Source of the DNA: Bacteroidota bacterium
GTDB lineage: Bacteria > Bacteroidota > Bacteroidia > Bacteroidales > Lentimicrobiaceae
NCBI GenBank assembly: GCA_009773515.1
Contig: WSXX01000007.1
Coordinates: forward strand, 1-64,000
DNA: 64,000 nucleotides
Direction of reading: 5' to 3'
This document shows positions 48,641 to 59,015 of this stretch, piece by piece. The notes beneath the pieces are model-generated. The model searched no databases. It saw only the letters and a list, made by a program, of their open reading frames with translations, and had not been told where the DNA came from. The position numbers and the translations under genes were made by a program. Each line of letters opens with the position of its first letter. The first letter of the stretch is position 1.

Positions 48641-48792
48641 TGTCCTATTGGCCTTTCATTTCATCCATTGGATTAAAAAACCGGCAGAATACATTGAACT
48701 GCAAATTCAATGGTATTTAAAGTGGAATTGCAAATTCTGCTTAGCCAGGCAGAAATATCTGCAAGGTTATTCCGAAACGCCGGCCACCCCAT

Positions 48793-48824
48793 AAAAAAAA
48801 GGCCACCATCAGGTGACCTTTTTT
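48793..48824 (-). terminator. Rho-independent terminator of the DUF5689 gene
   Basis: Minus strand: AAAAAAGGTCACC-TGAT-GGTGGCCTTTTTTTT. Confidence 0.8.
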
Positions 48825-48841
48825 GCATATTTAAAAGACGT

Positions 48842-50545
48842 TTAATTTGATGCGCTAACCACTACCCTGCTGATTTCCCAGGTGCCGGCTTTGGCAGTAG
48901 TGCTTACGTATTTGAATGCAATGCGGATATCAGATCCTTCAAATGCAGCAAGACTTATCTGGCTGGTATTTACAAATGTCCAGGCACTGCCGGTTGAACG
49001 GGTAAAGCCTGTAAGCTGTGTCCAGGTTGCGTCATTCGGATTGTCTGTTCCGTTGTAATTGGTTGAAACAAATACCTTGGTATCTTCAAGATTGTTCACA
49101 AAATTTACGGCTTCGCGGAACATAAGTTCAACTCCGGTTTTACCCGCCAGTGAAATTACCGGTGAAATAAGCCAGTCTTCGTTTACAAAGTAATTCGGAG
49201 CCACATAACCTGTCATGGTTACACAACCACCATCGTAAGTATCGCCGAACCATTTCTGATCACCTAGTACACTATATTCAGTAAATGAGCCCAGAGTCTG
49301 GTTAAACTCCTCGGTAAAGAATCCTGTGGCCGGAACTACACCACTGCCATCAAGCCAGTAACCGGTAAGGTTTTTAACGCCGGGTTGTGAAAAGTAGGTT
49401 TCAAGAGTACCGAGTACTTTTACCTGTTTGCCTTTATTGCCAGGTTTTGATACCAGATTTAGTGCATCACGGATAGTACCTGAAGGCAGCTGAACCGGCA
49501 TGCAGTTGGCAAGGTTGGCTTCATCGGCTGATGCAGCAATCAAAAGGTTGGTATTGGTTATAAATGGCCCTGAAAAATTAGGTACATTCTGATCGCCAAC
49601 ATCAATGGTTCCAACAATATAACCCTGCACCCAGGCAGGATCTGAACCCGAAGATGCCATAGCCCTTACAATATCATATGGATCTGCAAAAGTACCGGTG
49701 CCGCTTCCCGGAGGAGGAGGTGCAACGCCGCCAAACTCTTTCACATCGTCTTTGCTGCGGAGGGTAAACTGCCAGGTAGTGCCGAAAGCAGTAAGAATGC
49801 CTTCAACTGTTCCGTATCCACCAGGTAGTGTGTCGCTGGCGAAATTGCAATATTTGCTGGTACGAACGGTGATACTCTTTCCGCTCTGATCTATCAGTGT
49901 GCGATTGGTGTTGTCAACATTTTGCGGAGCAAACATTTCACCTACTTCCACAAAGCGGACATTTTCAAGCTTCACAAGTGTGCTCATGCGGGGCTCTTTT
50001 ACGATATCAGCAGAAGCTGTTGGTAATGACGCCAGATTCAAGGGAGTGGCAACTGGAGGAGTTCCGGGAATGCTATCGCGAAACAAATGAGCCGAAATGA
50101 ATGTTTCCGGCAATCGGCCGATATTGCCACCAAAGATATAACCAAGCTGAACAAGATTGTTGTAGTCGCCGATGTACATGCCCTTGGTCTTAATAAAAAG
50201 CCGCTGACCGAGTTTGTACTCATTGTACAAGGAATTTTTATCAAGCGCCAGTTCAATGGCACCGGTTGCATCCTGAATCACCATTTTTTTGTAAAGGTTA
50301 CCACTTTCATCATTCGCTACAACAATACCGCTGATAATGATGTCTTTGTCAATCAGGGTAAGGGCACGGCTCAGGGTATCGAGGTAATAATTTTTAAGCT
50401 GAAGAATGGTCCGGTTGGCTTCAAAGTCAACTTTTGGGATAATAATAGGCGGTTGTTCAAATTCGCCATCCACACATGAAGTGAAAGGAGTTGAGGCTAG
50501 TACAATAAATACGCCTGCGAGAATTAATTGCCAGATCTTTTTCAT
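48842..50545 (-). CDS. DUF5689 / OB-fold-containing lipoprotein with choice-of-anchor-like C-terminal domain
   Basis: Lipobox STPFTSC; VDFEANRTILQLKNYYLDTLSRALTLIDKDIIISGIVVANDESGNLYKKMVIQDATGAIELALD. Confidence 0.8.
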   Translation of the reverse strand: MKKIWQLILAGVFIVLASTPFTSCVDGEFEQPPIIIPKVDFEANRTILQLKNYYLDTLSRALTLIDKDIIISGIVVANDESGNLYKKMVIQDATGAIELALDKNSLYNEYKLGQRLFIKTKGMYIGDYNNLVQLGYIFGGNIGRLPETFISAHLFRDSIPGTPPVATPLNLASLPTASADIVKEPRMSTLVKLENVRFVEVGEMFAPQNVDNTNRTLIDQSGKSITVRTSKYCNFASDTLPGGYGTVEGILTAFGTTWQFTLRSKDDVKEFGGVAPPPPGSGTGTFADPYDIVRAMASSGSDPAWVQGYIVGTIDVGDQNVPNFSGPFITNTNLLIAASADEANLANCMPVQLPSGTIRDALNLVSKPGNKGKQVKVLGTLETYFSQPGVKNLTGYWLDGSGVVPATGFFTEEFNQTLGSFTEYSVLGDQKWFGDTYDGGCVTMTGYVAPNYFVNEDWLISPVISLAGKTGVELMFREAVNFVNNLEDTKVFVSTNYNGTDNPNDATWTQLTGFTRSTGSAWTFVNTSQISLAAFEGSDIRIAFKYVSTTAKAGTWEISRVVVSASN

Positions 50546-50573
50546 ATTGTTGTTTTATTTTTTTTGTTGCTGA

Positions 50574-53309
50574 TTAAAAACGGAAACCGATGTTAAGGAA
50601 GAAAGTCCTGCCATAATAATAGAAGTATTTTGACGGGAATTTATCAACATTCTTCTTCTCAAAGTCAAAACGCATCTGTTCATATCCTCCGGTAATAATT
50701 TCCTGATTATCGAGAATATTGCTTACGCTGAAATTCAGATTAAGGTAATACTTATCCATTATGCGGAATGATTTGCCAATTGAAGCATCAAGGGTCATTC
50801 CGCTGGGCAGTTTCTCCTGATTGATAATTTCTGATATTACTTCATCATCAGCGCTGGTTAATCCGGAAAGGGCAGATGAAGTTCTGCGTTCAGGATTAGA
50901 ATCGAGGTAAATGTTGTCGTAATAATTTACATTCACATCAACAAAAAGAAAACCGGGTCCCATATATTTTAATCCAACAGAAGCTGCCGTTTGCGGTGTT
51001 CCGGAGACATAAAAATATTTATTGTAGATTTTTTTTGTGATGTCAGGCACCGAGCCGTTTTCAACAGTTATGGCAGCAGTGGCATGGTTTGTATAACGGT
51101 AATTGCCAAAATTCGCGGCAGCAACAGCCGAAAAAGCTGAGGTCAGTTTTACTTCAGCACCTGCTTCAATTCCCTGATGTACCTTGCTGATGTTGTACAT
51201 GGCATGGTTTACGAAGGTGCGGAGCGAATCGTGGTAAAAGCTGTTGATTTCGTTGGTGTTGATGAAATATGTGTGATAAACAGTAAAACGTGCTTTTACC
51301 GATGGGGTGCGCATGTGATAACTTAATTCACCACTCACAATTTCTTCGCTGGACAGGTAGGGAATAACTGCATCGCGCACACGGCTTGAAAGGTAAGAGT
51401 TCCTGATATTCGGAGCTCTGGTAATAAAGGCTGCATTTAATTCAAGGTAATGCCTTCCGCTGATTTTGTAAGTAGCTCCGCCTTTTAGCGAGTAATTAAT
51501 GAAATTGTACTTTTTCCCTTCTCCAAACGAAGCCTCAGGATAACGTCCATTGCGCATCAATCCTTCGCGCCAGAAGGTTGTGTATGACAACTGAAGTCCA
51601 CCATACATATCAACTTTCTGTGATGAAGCTTTTACTATCCCCCACAGGGTTCCGCTGTTTTGGTGAAGTTTATAGTCGTATCCGAACTTGTCGCCAACAC
51701 CGATGATTCTGTTTGGATTGTTCAGGTCATTCTGGGCTATGGTATCATTTCCTGAAAAGTCTCTTTCGGCAAACTGATCAATATCCAGCCAAAAGTTGCC
51801 TCCCAGCAAATCATGAAGTGTTTTGTAAAAACTTCCGGTGTTTCGTGAATATTCAACGCCTCCTGAAAATGAGATGCTGTCGCTGATTTCATGATTCAGA
51901 ACCGAAGTAAAGTTAAATTGCTGCTGATCGTTATGGCGGTTCTCAATGGAATAACGCGCCTGTTTGCCTTCAAGGTTTGAAAGATAGTTGATCTGATACA
52001 ATTTATCCCAGTTGACCTGTCGTGTATTGTCATCGTTCAGCCAGTTGTTTGTTATGTTCTGCGCGATTTCCGGGCTATAGTAGGTTACATCAGGATCATT
52101 GCCTTCTGTCGGGAAATAACTTGGCAGATAGCGGTAATAGTCAGGTCTTGGATCTGCAGCATTGTACCAGTTCAACGCGGTTGTTCCGGTTTCCCCGAAA
52201 AGGTAGGAGGCTGAGCTGATCAATTCGGTTTTGTCGGAAGGTGTCCAGTAATGGTTCAAAATTATAATCGGCTGATTCATGATGCGTTGCCGTGCATTTC
52301 TTATTTCTCCATTCTGGTAACCCCAGTTTGGATTGTAGTAATTGCTTCCGGTGAGATCATAAACTTCCTGGGTTGAACCACCTTGCATTCCACGTTTTAC
52401 CGGAGCTACAAAAGCAGTTAATGCCAGGCTGTGCTTATCGCTGAGCTTGCGTTCAATTCCAAGAAATCCGGCCCATGCATCGTAATAAGTACCTTCAACA
52501 AAACCTCCGTTTCCCCAACGCCTCGACCCACTTGCAGTAACGGCCCATCCGTTGTCCATCATTCCGGTAGAATGTGTGAACATAAGGCGGTTGGTGTAGG
52601 TGCGGTTGGTCATGCTGTATGTTAACTTGGTCTGAGCCCTGTGTTGCGAAGCACGTGTAATTATGTTGGTTACACCGCCTATACCTCCGAAAGAGAAGTT
52701 TGAAGGTGCCAGTCCGTTTACCGAAACTTTGTTACGGGTGGCATCGTTCAGTCCGCCCCATAAGGCCCATGTTGTGCGTCCGGTTTCTACATCACTTATG
52801 GAGGTGTTGCCAATGTAGGTACCACCCAGATCATTGTCGTAGCCACGCATTCTGAAATAGGCAGGACCGAATGTAAAAGAAGCTATTCGGGCAAACACAT
52901 CATTTGACGAACTCAGCAGACCTGATATGTTCTGCCCTTTCGAGTCATCGTCTGAATCGGATGAAATGCTTATTTCAGATAATCCTCCGCTTGAAAGATC
53001 ACTTGCATAAGTCGGAGTCATTTTTATTGTTCCCAGGTTTGTTGATTCGCCAACATTAACAAACTGGCTAATGTTTTCGTAACCTGAAAGAATAAATTCA
53101 ACAACCACATCACCACTTGCTACGCCGGTAATGCTAAATAGTCCTTCGCCATCGGTAAATGTTTGCTGAGTAGCAACCTTAACCGTAACAGAGGGCAATG
53201 GCCTGTCGGTTTCTGCATCAGCCACTCTGCCCATAATGTTGCCGGTTTGAGCATACAAACCAAGCAGCGGGCTGAAGGCCAGCAGTAAAATCAGTAACTT
53301 TTTGTTCAT
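50574..53309 (-). CDS. TonB-dependent receptor with carboxypeptidase-like regulatory domain
   Basis: MNKKLLILLLAFSPLLGLYAQTGNIMGRVADAETDRPLPSVTVKV...; plug and barrel; C-terminus FFLNIGFRF. Confidence 0.92.
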   Translation of the reverse strand: MNKKLLILLLAFSPLLGLYAQTGNIMGRVADAETDRPLPSVTVKVATQQTFTDGEGLFSITGVASGDVVVEFILSGYENISQFVNVGESTNLGTIKMTPTYASDLSSGGLSEISISSDSDDDSKGQNISGLLSSSNDVFARIASFTFGPAYFRMRGYDNDLGGTYIGNTSISDVETGRTTWALWGGLNDATRNKVSVNGLAPSNFSFGGIGGVTNIITRASQHRAQTKLTYSMTNRTYTNRLMFTHSTGMMDNGWAVTASGSRRWGNGGFVEGTYYDAWAGFLGIERKLSDKHSLALTAFVAPVKRGMQGGSTQEVYDLTGSNYYNPNWGYQNGEIRNARQRIMNQPIIILNHYWTPSDKTELISSASYLFGETGTTALNWYNAADPRPDYYRYLPSYFPTEGNDPDVTYYSPEIAQNITNNWLNDDNTRQVNWDKLYQINYLSNLEGKQARYSIENRHNDQQQFNFTSVLNHEISDSISFSGGVEYSRNTGSFYKTLHDLLGGNFWLDIDQFAERDFSGNDTIAQNDLNNPNRIIGVGDKFGYDYKLHQNSGTLWGIVKASSQKVDMYGGLQLSYTTFWREGLMRNGRYPEASFGEGKKYNFINYSLKGGATYKISGRHYLELNAAFITRAPNIRNSYLSSRVRDAVIPYLSSEEIVSGELSYHMRTPSVKARFTVYHTYFINTNEINSFYHDSLRTFVNHAMYNISKVHQGIEAGAEVKLTSAFSAVAAANFGNYRYTNHATAAITVENGSVPDITKKIYNKYFYVSGTPQTAASVGLKYMGPGFLFVDVNVNYYDNIYLDSNPERRTSSALSGLTSADDEVISEIINQEKLPSGMTLDASIGKSFRIMDKYYLNLNFSVSNILDNQEIITGGYEQMRFDFEKKNVDKFPSKYFYYYGRTFFLNIGFRF

Positions 53310-53522
53310 CTGGATTATTTTAGAAAAGATATTTTCGGATCTGTTAGAGAAAAGGGTACAATATCCCAATCTATAATTAGGTGCAAAAGAACAAAATTTT
53401 ATGGTTGAAAATCCGTTTAGTTGTAAATTTTAGGTTAAGTCGGCTTTTTGAATGACGATGTTTGGTTTATCCAGCATGAATATCAATATCTTTGCAGGCT
53501 ATAAAACACTGATTCAACCCCA

Positions 53523-54563
53523 ATGAAATTACAAACAATTAATCTACCTGCTGGCATTATCGTCTTGATAATGAGCTTTTTATTTGCTTTTCAGGCATGT
53601 GCTCAGGAGAAGAAATACCTTGCTACCACCATCGCATTTTACAATGTTGAAAACCTGTTTGATACCATTGACGATCCCAATACCAATGATGCTGAGTTCT
53701 TACCCGGTGGAGCTAACCGCTGGACTCCGCAACGTTACGAAGAAAAACTGGCGAATATGGCAAAAGTAATTGCCGGCATCGGTGATGAGCTTGTAAAAGG
53801 TGGACCGGCAATTATTGGACTATCAGAAATTGAAAACCGTGGTGTGCTCGAAGATCTGATAAACACACCTCCATTAAAAAATCTTGGTTATGCCATAGTT
53901 CATTACGATTCGCCTGACAAACGCGGCGTCGATGTGGGACTTCTTTACAAACCCTCCGTTTTTAAGGTGATTAATTCAACTTCAAACACGCTTTATATGC
54001 CTGGTCGTACCAACTTTTACAGCCGCGATCAACTGGTAGTAACCGGCGAATTAAATGGAGATCTGATCAGCGTGATTGTAAATCACTGGCCATCGCGCCG
54101 CAGCGGACCGGAATACCGCGAAGAAGCAGCAAAACTCAGCCGGGTTTTAAGCGATTCGCTAATGAAAGAACACAAAAATGCCAAAATCTTTATCATGGGC
54201 GACCTGAACGATGACCCCACTGATCGCAGCGTAGCCAAAGTGCTCGGAGCAAAAGGCAAGGTAAATGAAGTTAAAAAGGATGACCTTTATAACCCTTTCT
54301 GGCAGCTTCACCGCGAAGGAATCGGCTCATTGGCTTACCGCGATGCCTGGAATCTGTTTGATCAGATTATTATTTCAGAACCACTACTCAATCCCAAAAA
54401 AGGTTGGAAATTTCACAAAGCCAAAGTTTACAACGAAAAATTCCTGATTCAGAAAGATGGCCCTTACGCGGGATACCCTCTGCGTACTTTTGCCGGAGGT
54501 GCTTATCTGGGAGGATACAGCGATCACTTCCCGGTTTACCTTTTCCTGATAAAGGAAAAATAA
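53523..54563 (+). CDS. Endonuclease/exonuclease/phosphatase family protein
   Basis: IAFYNVENLFDT, IGLSEIENRGVLEDL, VIVNHWPSRRSGPEYR, IFIMGDLNDDPTD, YSDHFPVYLFL. Confidence 0.93.
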   Translation: MKLQTINLPAGIIVLIMSFLFAFQACAQEKKYLATTIAFYNVENLFDTIDDPNTNDAEFLPGGANRWTPQRYEEKLANMAKVIAGIGDELVKGGPAIIGLSEIENRGVLEDLINTPPLKNLGYAIVHYDSPDKRGVDVGLLYKPSVFKVINSTSNTLYMPGRTNFYSRDQLVVTGELNGDLISVIVNHWPSRRSGPEYREEAAKLSRVLSDSLMKEHKNAKIFIMGDLNDDPTDRSVAKVLGAKGKVNEVKKDDLYNPFWQLHREGIGSLAYRDAWNLFDQIIISEPLLNPKKGWKFHKAKVYNEKFLIQKDGPYAGYPLRTFAGGAYLGGYSDHFPVYLFLIKEK

Positions 54564-54639
54564 CCGCCACTTGATTAACATATTTTGTTTTTTTATTTGT
54601 GTTTTTTTAAAGTAATTTCGCCCGATAAAAATCAGCCCC

Positions 54640-55371
54640 GTGAAAGATAGCCTCGTCGTTATTCCAACCTACAACGAAAAAGAAAATATTGAACGGATTA
54701 TCCGTAAAGTATTTTCATTGAAAAAGGAGTTTGATGTACTCATTGTTGAAGACAATTCACCTGATGGAACTGCCGCAATTGTGCGCAGGTTAATGCCTGA
54801 ATTCCCCGACAGACTTCATATGGAGGAACGCAAGGGAAAACTTGGACTTGGCACTGCTTACATTCACGGTTTTAAATGGGCTTTAAGCAGAGATTACAGT
54901 TTTATCTTCGAAATGGATGCCGATTTCTCGCACAACCCCGATGATTTGCTGAAACTCTACGATGCCTGCTCCAATCAGGGTGCTGATCTGGCAATCGGTT
55001 CGCGTTATATCAAAGGTGTGAATGTGGTTAACTGGCCGATGGGTCGGGTATTGATGTCGTATTTCGCCTCTTACTATGTGCGGATGATTACCCGAATGAA
55101 AATAATGGACACCACAGCCGGTTTTAAATGTTATGGCCGCAAATTGCTCGAATCCATTGACTTCAGCAAGATTAAATTTACCGGTTATGCTTTTCAGATA
55201 GAAATGAAATATACCGCCTGGAAACTGGGTTTCAAAATTATTGAAGTACCCATCATTTTTACCGACCGCACCGAAGGACAGTCAAAAATGAGCAGCGGAA
55301 TTTTCAAAGAAGCCATTCTTGGTGTTATACAATTGAGATTCAAGCGCATCCGTGCAAAAAAAGCTGCCTGA
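54640..55371 (+). CDS. Polyprenol monophosphomannose synthase-like GT2
   Basis: SLVVIPTYNEKENIERII, VEDNSPDGTAAIV, MDADFSHNPDDLLKLY, GSRYIKGVNVVNWPMGR; GTG start. Confidence 0.93.
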   Translation: MKDSLVVIPTYNEKENIERIIRKVFSLKKEFDVLIVEDNSPDGTAAIVRRLMPEFPDRLHMEERKGKLGLGTAYIHGFKWALSRDYSFIFEMDADFSHNPDDLLKLYDACSNQGADLAIGSRYIKGVNVVNWPMGRVLMSYFASYYVRMITRMKIMDTTAGFKCYGRKLLESIDFSKIKFTGYAFQIEMKYTAWKLGFKIIEVPIIFTDRTEGQSKMSSGIFKEAILGVIQLRFKRIRAKKAA

Positions 55372-55452
55372 TCTCTGTAACAAAACCCTTCCTTTATTTG
55401 TACCTTTGCACTCCGGGATGTATGCCGCATCCTGAAAAGGCATTGAGATTCC

Positions 55453-56808
55453 ATGAAAAAAAAATACCTCATCACCGGAGCAACCCTTATAAATGAAGGA
55501 CGCTCATATAAAGCCAGTGTGCTGATTTCCGATGGTTTAATCAGCCGGATTTTTGAAGGAGAAACTTTCGCCCATTCACCCGAAACAGCTGATACAGAAA
55601 TTATTGATGGCGCAGGCAAATGGCTGATTCCCGGGGTAATTGACGATCAGGTGCATTTCCGCGATCCGGGGCTTACCCATAAGGGTGATCTTTACACCGA
55701 AAGCCGGGCTGCTGTTGCCGGTGGGGTAACTTCATTTATGGAAATGCCCAACACCGTTCCCAATGCCCTCACACAGGAATTGCTTGAGGAAAAATACACC
55801 ATGGCTGCAGAAAAATCGTTGGCCAATTTCTCATTTTATATGGGAGCTTCAAACGACAACCTTGCTGAGATCGTTAAAACCGATCCGCGAAATGTATGCG
55901 GAATCAAGGTTTTTATGGGTGCCTCAACCGGAAATATGCTGGTAGATAAAGCGGAAACACTGGAAGGAATTTTCAGGGATGCCCCTACCCTTGTTGCGGT
56001 ACATTGCGAAGATGAAGATATCATCCGTAAAAATACGGCTGCAATGCGCGAAAAATATGGCGAAGACATTCCGCTCGAAGCACACCCGCTTATCCGCAGC
56101 CGCGAAGCCTGTCTTAAATCAAGCACATTCGCAATAAGTCTTGCCAAAAAATACAATACCCGTCTGCATGTGCTTCACCTCTCCACCGCCGATGAACTTG
56201 CTTTGCTTTCAGATGCCCCTTCAGATGAAAGCAAAAGAATCACTGCCGAAGTCTGCGTGCATCACCTGTGGTTTTCTGAGCAGGATTACCCTAAGCTGGG
56301 ATCGCGCATCAAATGGAATCCTGCGATTAAATCAGTTTCTGATCGCGATGCATTGATGCAGGCGCTGCTTGATGGCCGCCTGGATGTGGTGGCAACCGAT
56401 CATGCCCCGCACACCGCTCAGGAAAAAGCAAACCCTTATTTCTCCTGCCCTTCCGGCGGACCGCTCGTGCAACATTCGCTGGTTGCCATGCTTGAAATGA
56501 GCCGACAGGGGAAAATTTCAGCAGAAATGGTGGTGGAAAAAATGTGCCATGCCCCTGCCCGGATTTTTGGTGTGGATAAACGTGGCTATATCCGCGAAGG
56601 CTATCACGCTGATCTGGTGCTTATTGATCCTGAGCAAAGCTGGGAAGTTCAACCGGATAATATTCTTTATAAATGTGGCTGGTCTCCGATGGAAGGCGTC
56701 ACTTTCCATTCAAAAATTACCCATACCTTTGTGGGCGGTCATCTGGCCTGGCATAACAATCGTTTCGACAACAGCCAGCCTGGCAACAGATTGATTTTCA
56801 ACCGATAA
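55453..56808 (+). CDS. pyrC: Dihydroorotase
   Basis: WLIPGVIDDQVHFRDPGLTHKGDLYTESRAAVAGGVTSFMEMPNT; DVVATDHAPHTAQEK. Confidence 0.92.
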   Translation: MKKKYLITGATLINEGRSYKASVLISDGLISRIFEGETFAHSPETADTEIIDGAGKWLIPGVIDDQVHFRDPGLTHKGDLYTESRAAVAGGVTSFMEMPNTVPNALTQELLEEKYTMAAEKSLANFSFYMGASNDNLAEIVKTDPRNVCGIKVFMGASTGNMLVDKAETLEGIFRDAPTLVAVHCEDEDIIRKNTAAMREKYGEDIPLEAHPLIRSREACLKSSTFAISLAKKYNTRLHVLHLSTADELALLSDAPSDESKRITAEVCVHHLWFSEQDYPKLGSRIKWNPAIKSVSDRDALMQALLDGRLDVVATDHAPHTAQEKANPYFSCPSGGPLVQHSLVAMLEMSRQGKISAEMVVEKMCHAPARIFGVDKRGYIREGYHADLVLIDPEQSWEVQPDNILYKCGWSPMEGVTFHSKITHTFVGGHLAWHNNRFDNSQPGNRLIFNR

Positions 56809-56838
56809 AACAAATAACCTTTTACTTCCTGAAACACT

Positions 56839-57276
56839 ATGAAACGCCTGCTTTTTCTCCTTCTGAGTACTTCGATACTCGTATCATGCAACAACCAAAC
56901 TGTAAAAAAAGAGCTTTTTGAAGATGGCTCGGTTAAAACTGAAAAGACTTTTGAAGAAATTGACGGAGAAGAAAAACTTGTAAAAGAAGTTGTTTATCAT
57001 TCAAACGGCAAAAAGTACATCGAAGGAAATTACAAGAATAATCTGCGTGAAGGTTACTGGGCTTCGTGGTTCGAAAATGGCAACCTATGGAGCGAAGGGG
57101 AATTCAAGGAAGGTGAAAGTCATGGTAAACGTACCGTTTATCATTCAAACGGAAAACTTTATTACGAAGGTAATTTCAATATGGGAAAAAGAGTCGGAAT
57201 CTGGACTTTTTATGACGAAGCCGGCAATAAAAAGAATGAAATAGATTACGACAAAGCGCCTGAGATGAAGGAATGA
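56839..57276 (+). CDS. YwqK/MORN-repeat lipoprotein
   Basis: Lipobox STSILVSC; repeated YHSNGKKYIEGNYKNNLREGYW / YHSNGKLYYEGNFNMGKRVGIW units. Confidence 0.85.
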   Translation: MKRLLFLLLSTSILVSCNNQTVKKELFEDGSVKTEKTFEEIDGEEKLVKEVVYHSNGKKYIEGNYKNNLREGYWASWFENGNLWSEGEFKEGESHGKRTVYHSNGKLYYEGNFNMGKRVGIWTFYDEAGNKKNEIDYDKAPEMKE

Positions 57277-57311
57277 GAGCCATTGTCTGGTTCTGTATGT
57301 TTAAGACTCAT

Positions 57312-57470
57312 GCAAAGACGAATAGTTTGTTGATGTTCTTTCGGGACTCACGCAAAGACGCAAGGGCGCAAAGGTATTTGATGTTCTTTCGGGTTTCGCG
57401 CAAAGACGAATAGGTTGTTGATTTTCTTTCGGGACTCACGCAAAGACGCAAGGGCGCAAAGGTTTGTTAA
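57312..57470. repeat. Direct repeats of TTCTTTCGGGACTCACGCAAAGACGCAAGGGCGCAAAGG
   Basis: Two near-complete copies plus two CGCAAAGACGAATAGxTTGTTGAT variants. Confidence 0.85.
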
Positions 57471-57567
57471 TGTTTGAGAGGTGTGTGTCTGAGTGTGTAA
57501 CCTTATCCCGGGAAATGCGTCTTTATTTTCATCCAAGGGGAATTTAATCTTATACACAAACCGAACC

Positions 57568-58044
57568 ATGAAAACAGCCGTTATTTATCGTTCACATCAC
57601 GGAACTACCGAAAAAGTAGCCACCATGATTCAGCAGGCACTGGGCAGCGAAAACTGCATGCTCTTTAACCTGAAAACATCCAAAAACATTGATCTAAGCG
57701 CATTTGACCGGATAATAATCGGGGGTTCAATACATGCCGGAAATATTCAGAACAAGATCAAGGAATTCTGCAAAAACAATCAGGACCTACTGCTCGAAAA
57801 ACCGCTGGGACTATTCCTGAGTTGCATGGAAGAAGATAAGGCGCAGGAACAATTTGACAATGCATATCCTGAACCGCTTCGTAAACATGCATTGAGTTGC
57901 AAACTTACCGGTGGTGAGTTTAACTTTGACAGGATGAACTTTATTGAAAAAATGCTGATACGGAAAATTTCGGGGATCAACGATTCCGTTTCTAAAATCA
58001 ATAATGACAAAATTCAGGAACTGGTTGCAGAAATGTCTGATTAG
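57568..58044 (+). CDS. Flavodoxin domain protein (HemG-like)
   Basis: MKTAVIYRSHHGTTEKVATMI; DRIIIGGSIHAGNIQNKIKEF; start at 57568. Confidence 0.85.
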   Translation: MKTAVIYRSHHGTTEKVATMIQQALGSENCMLFNLKTSKNIDLSAFDRIIIGGSIHAGNIQNKIKEFCKNNQDLLLEKPLGLFLSCMEEDKAQEQFDNAYPEPLRKHALSCKLTGGEFNFDRMNFIEKMLIRKISGINDSVSKINNDKIQELVAEMSD

Positions 58045-58108
58045 AATCCCTTTGAGCTTCTTGGTTTTTAAGCAATTCGAAGCTCGGAATAATGACTCAT
58101 AAAATGCA

Positions 58109-58136
58109 AAAGCCGGAGGATTTCCCCGGCTTTTTA
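58109..58136. terminator. Bidirectional terminator
   Basis: AAAGCCGG-aggattt-CCCCGGCTTTTT between convergent genes. Confidence 0.8.
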
Positions 58137-58157
58137 ATTAATCTGAATTTGGTAAAA

Positions 58158-59015
58158 TTAATCAATCACAATCACCAGATACTTTGATGCTGACCAGAAC
58201 TCTTTCTGGTTGCTGATAACGATGCTATCCACTGATTTCTCTCCAAAAATCTTATAAGATTGTGAAGGATGGGTGGTGATGATGTCGGCTTTTTTGCGAA
58301 GTACAGGAATTGATTTGAGTTTGGTGATATCAACCCTTGTAAAATACTCCTGATTGAAATCTTCTTTTACTTTTTTGTTTCGTCCGATTCCAACAAATCC
58401 GCCTTCCATGGTGATAATATTCTGTTCGCGCAATTCCTTTTTGGTGCCGATAACATAATATGCAGTATTCAAGGCTTCTGTCTGTTCGCTGATGGTCTGT
58501 GATTTGGCACTTCCCTCTGCCTCAAGGTTTTGAACACTGCTGCTGAGAATTTCAATCTGAATGTTCATTCTTTCCAGCTGATCGCGCAATTGGGCAATTT
58601 CAACATCTTTTTCTTCAATCTGACGGGTCATACGGTCAATCATCTCTTCAAGTACAGTAACTTTTGAATTTGATTTTCTCATTTTTGCACGCAGATCGGC
58701 AATGGTTTTTTTGTTTTCCTGAAGCTTCTCAAAAATCATGTTGATGTCGCGGTTGATCTGCTCTTTCTGATCAGTTTGCAATTCAGCGCCATTTTGAGTG
58801 TTTTGGGTAATGATCATCTCGGCCATCTTGATGGAATCGAGATTGGCCTGAATGGTATTGAATGACTCAAGGTAGCCAATAATGGCAGTATCCTTTGTAA
58901 AGCCAATGCTTAGCAGGCTGTCGTAACGTGTTCTCAGGGCTTCGTATTCTTTATTCTTGTTGTCGCAGCCAAACAACACAGGTATCAGTAATGCAATGAG
59001 AATCAGATTTTTCAT
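58158..59015 (-). CDS. Hypothetical coiled-coil lipoprotein
   Basis: MKNLILIALLIPVLFGCDNKNKEYEAL lipobox; long coiled-coil; Cbp1-like layout. Confidence 0.75.
   Translation of the reverse strand: MKNLILIALLIPVLFGCDNKNKEYEALRTRYDSLLSIGFTKDTAIIGYLESFNTIQANLDSIKMAEMIITQNTQNGAELQTDQKEQINRDINMIFEKLQENKKTIADLRAKMRKSNSKVTVLEEMIDRMTRQIEEKDVEIAQLRDQLERMNIQIEILSSSVQNLEAEGSAKSQTISEQTEALNTAYYVIGTKKELREQNIITMEGGFVGIGRNKKVKEDFNQEYFTRVDITKLKSIPVLRKKADIITTHPSQSYKIFGEKSVDSIVISNQKEFWSASKYLVIVID

Noticed and set aside
43522-48746. Confirmed integron cassette array
   Set aside because: No integrase in the window, and I could not place convincing attC core sites (RYYYAAC/GTTRRRY) at the boundaries; kept only as a hypothesis.
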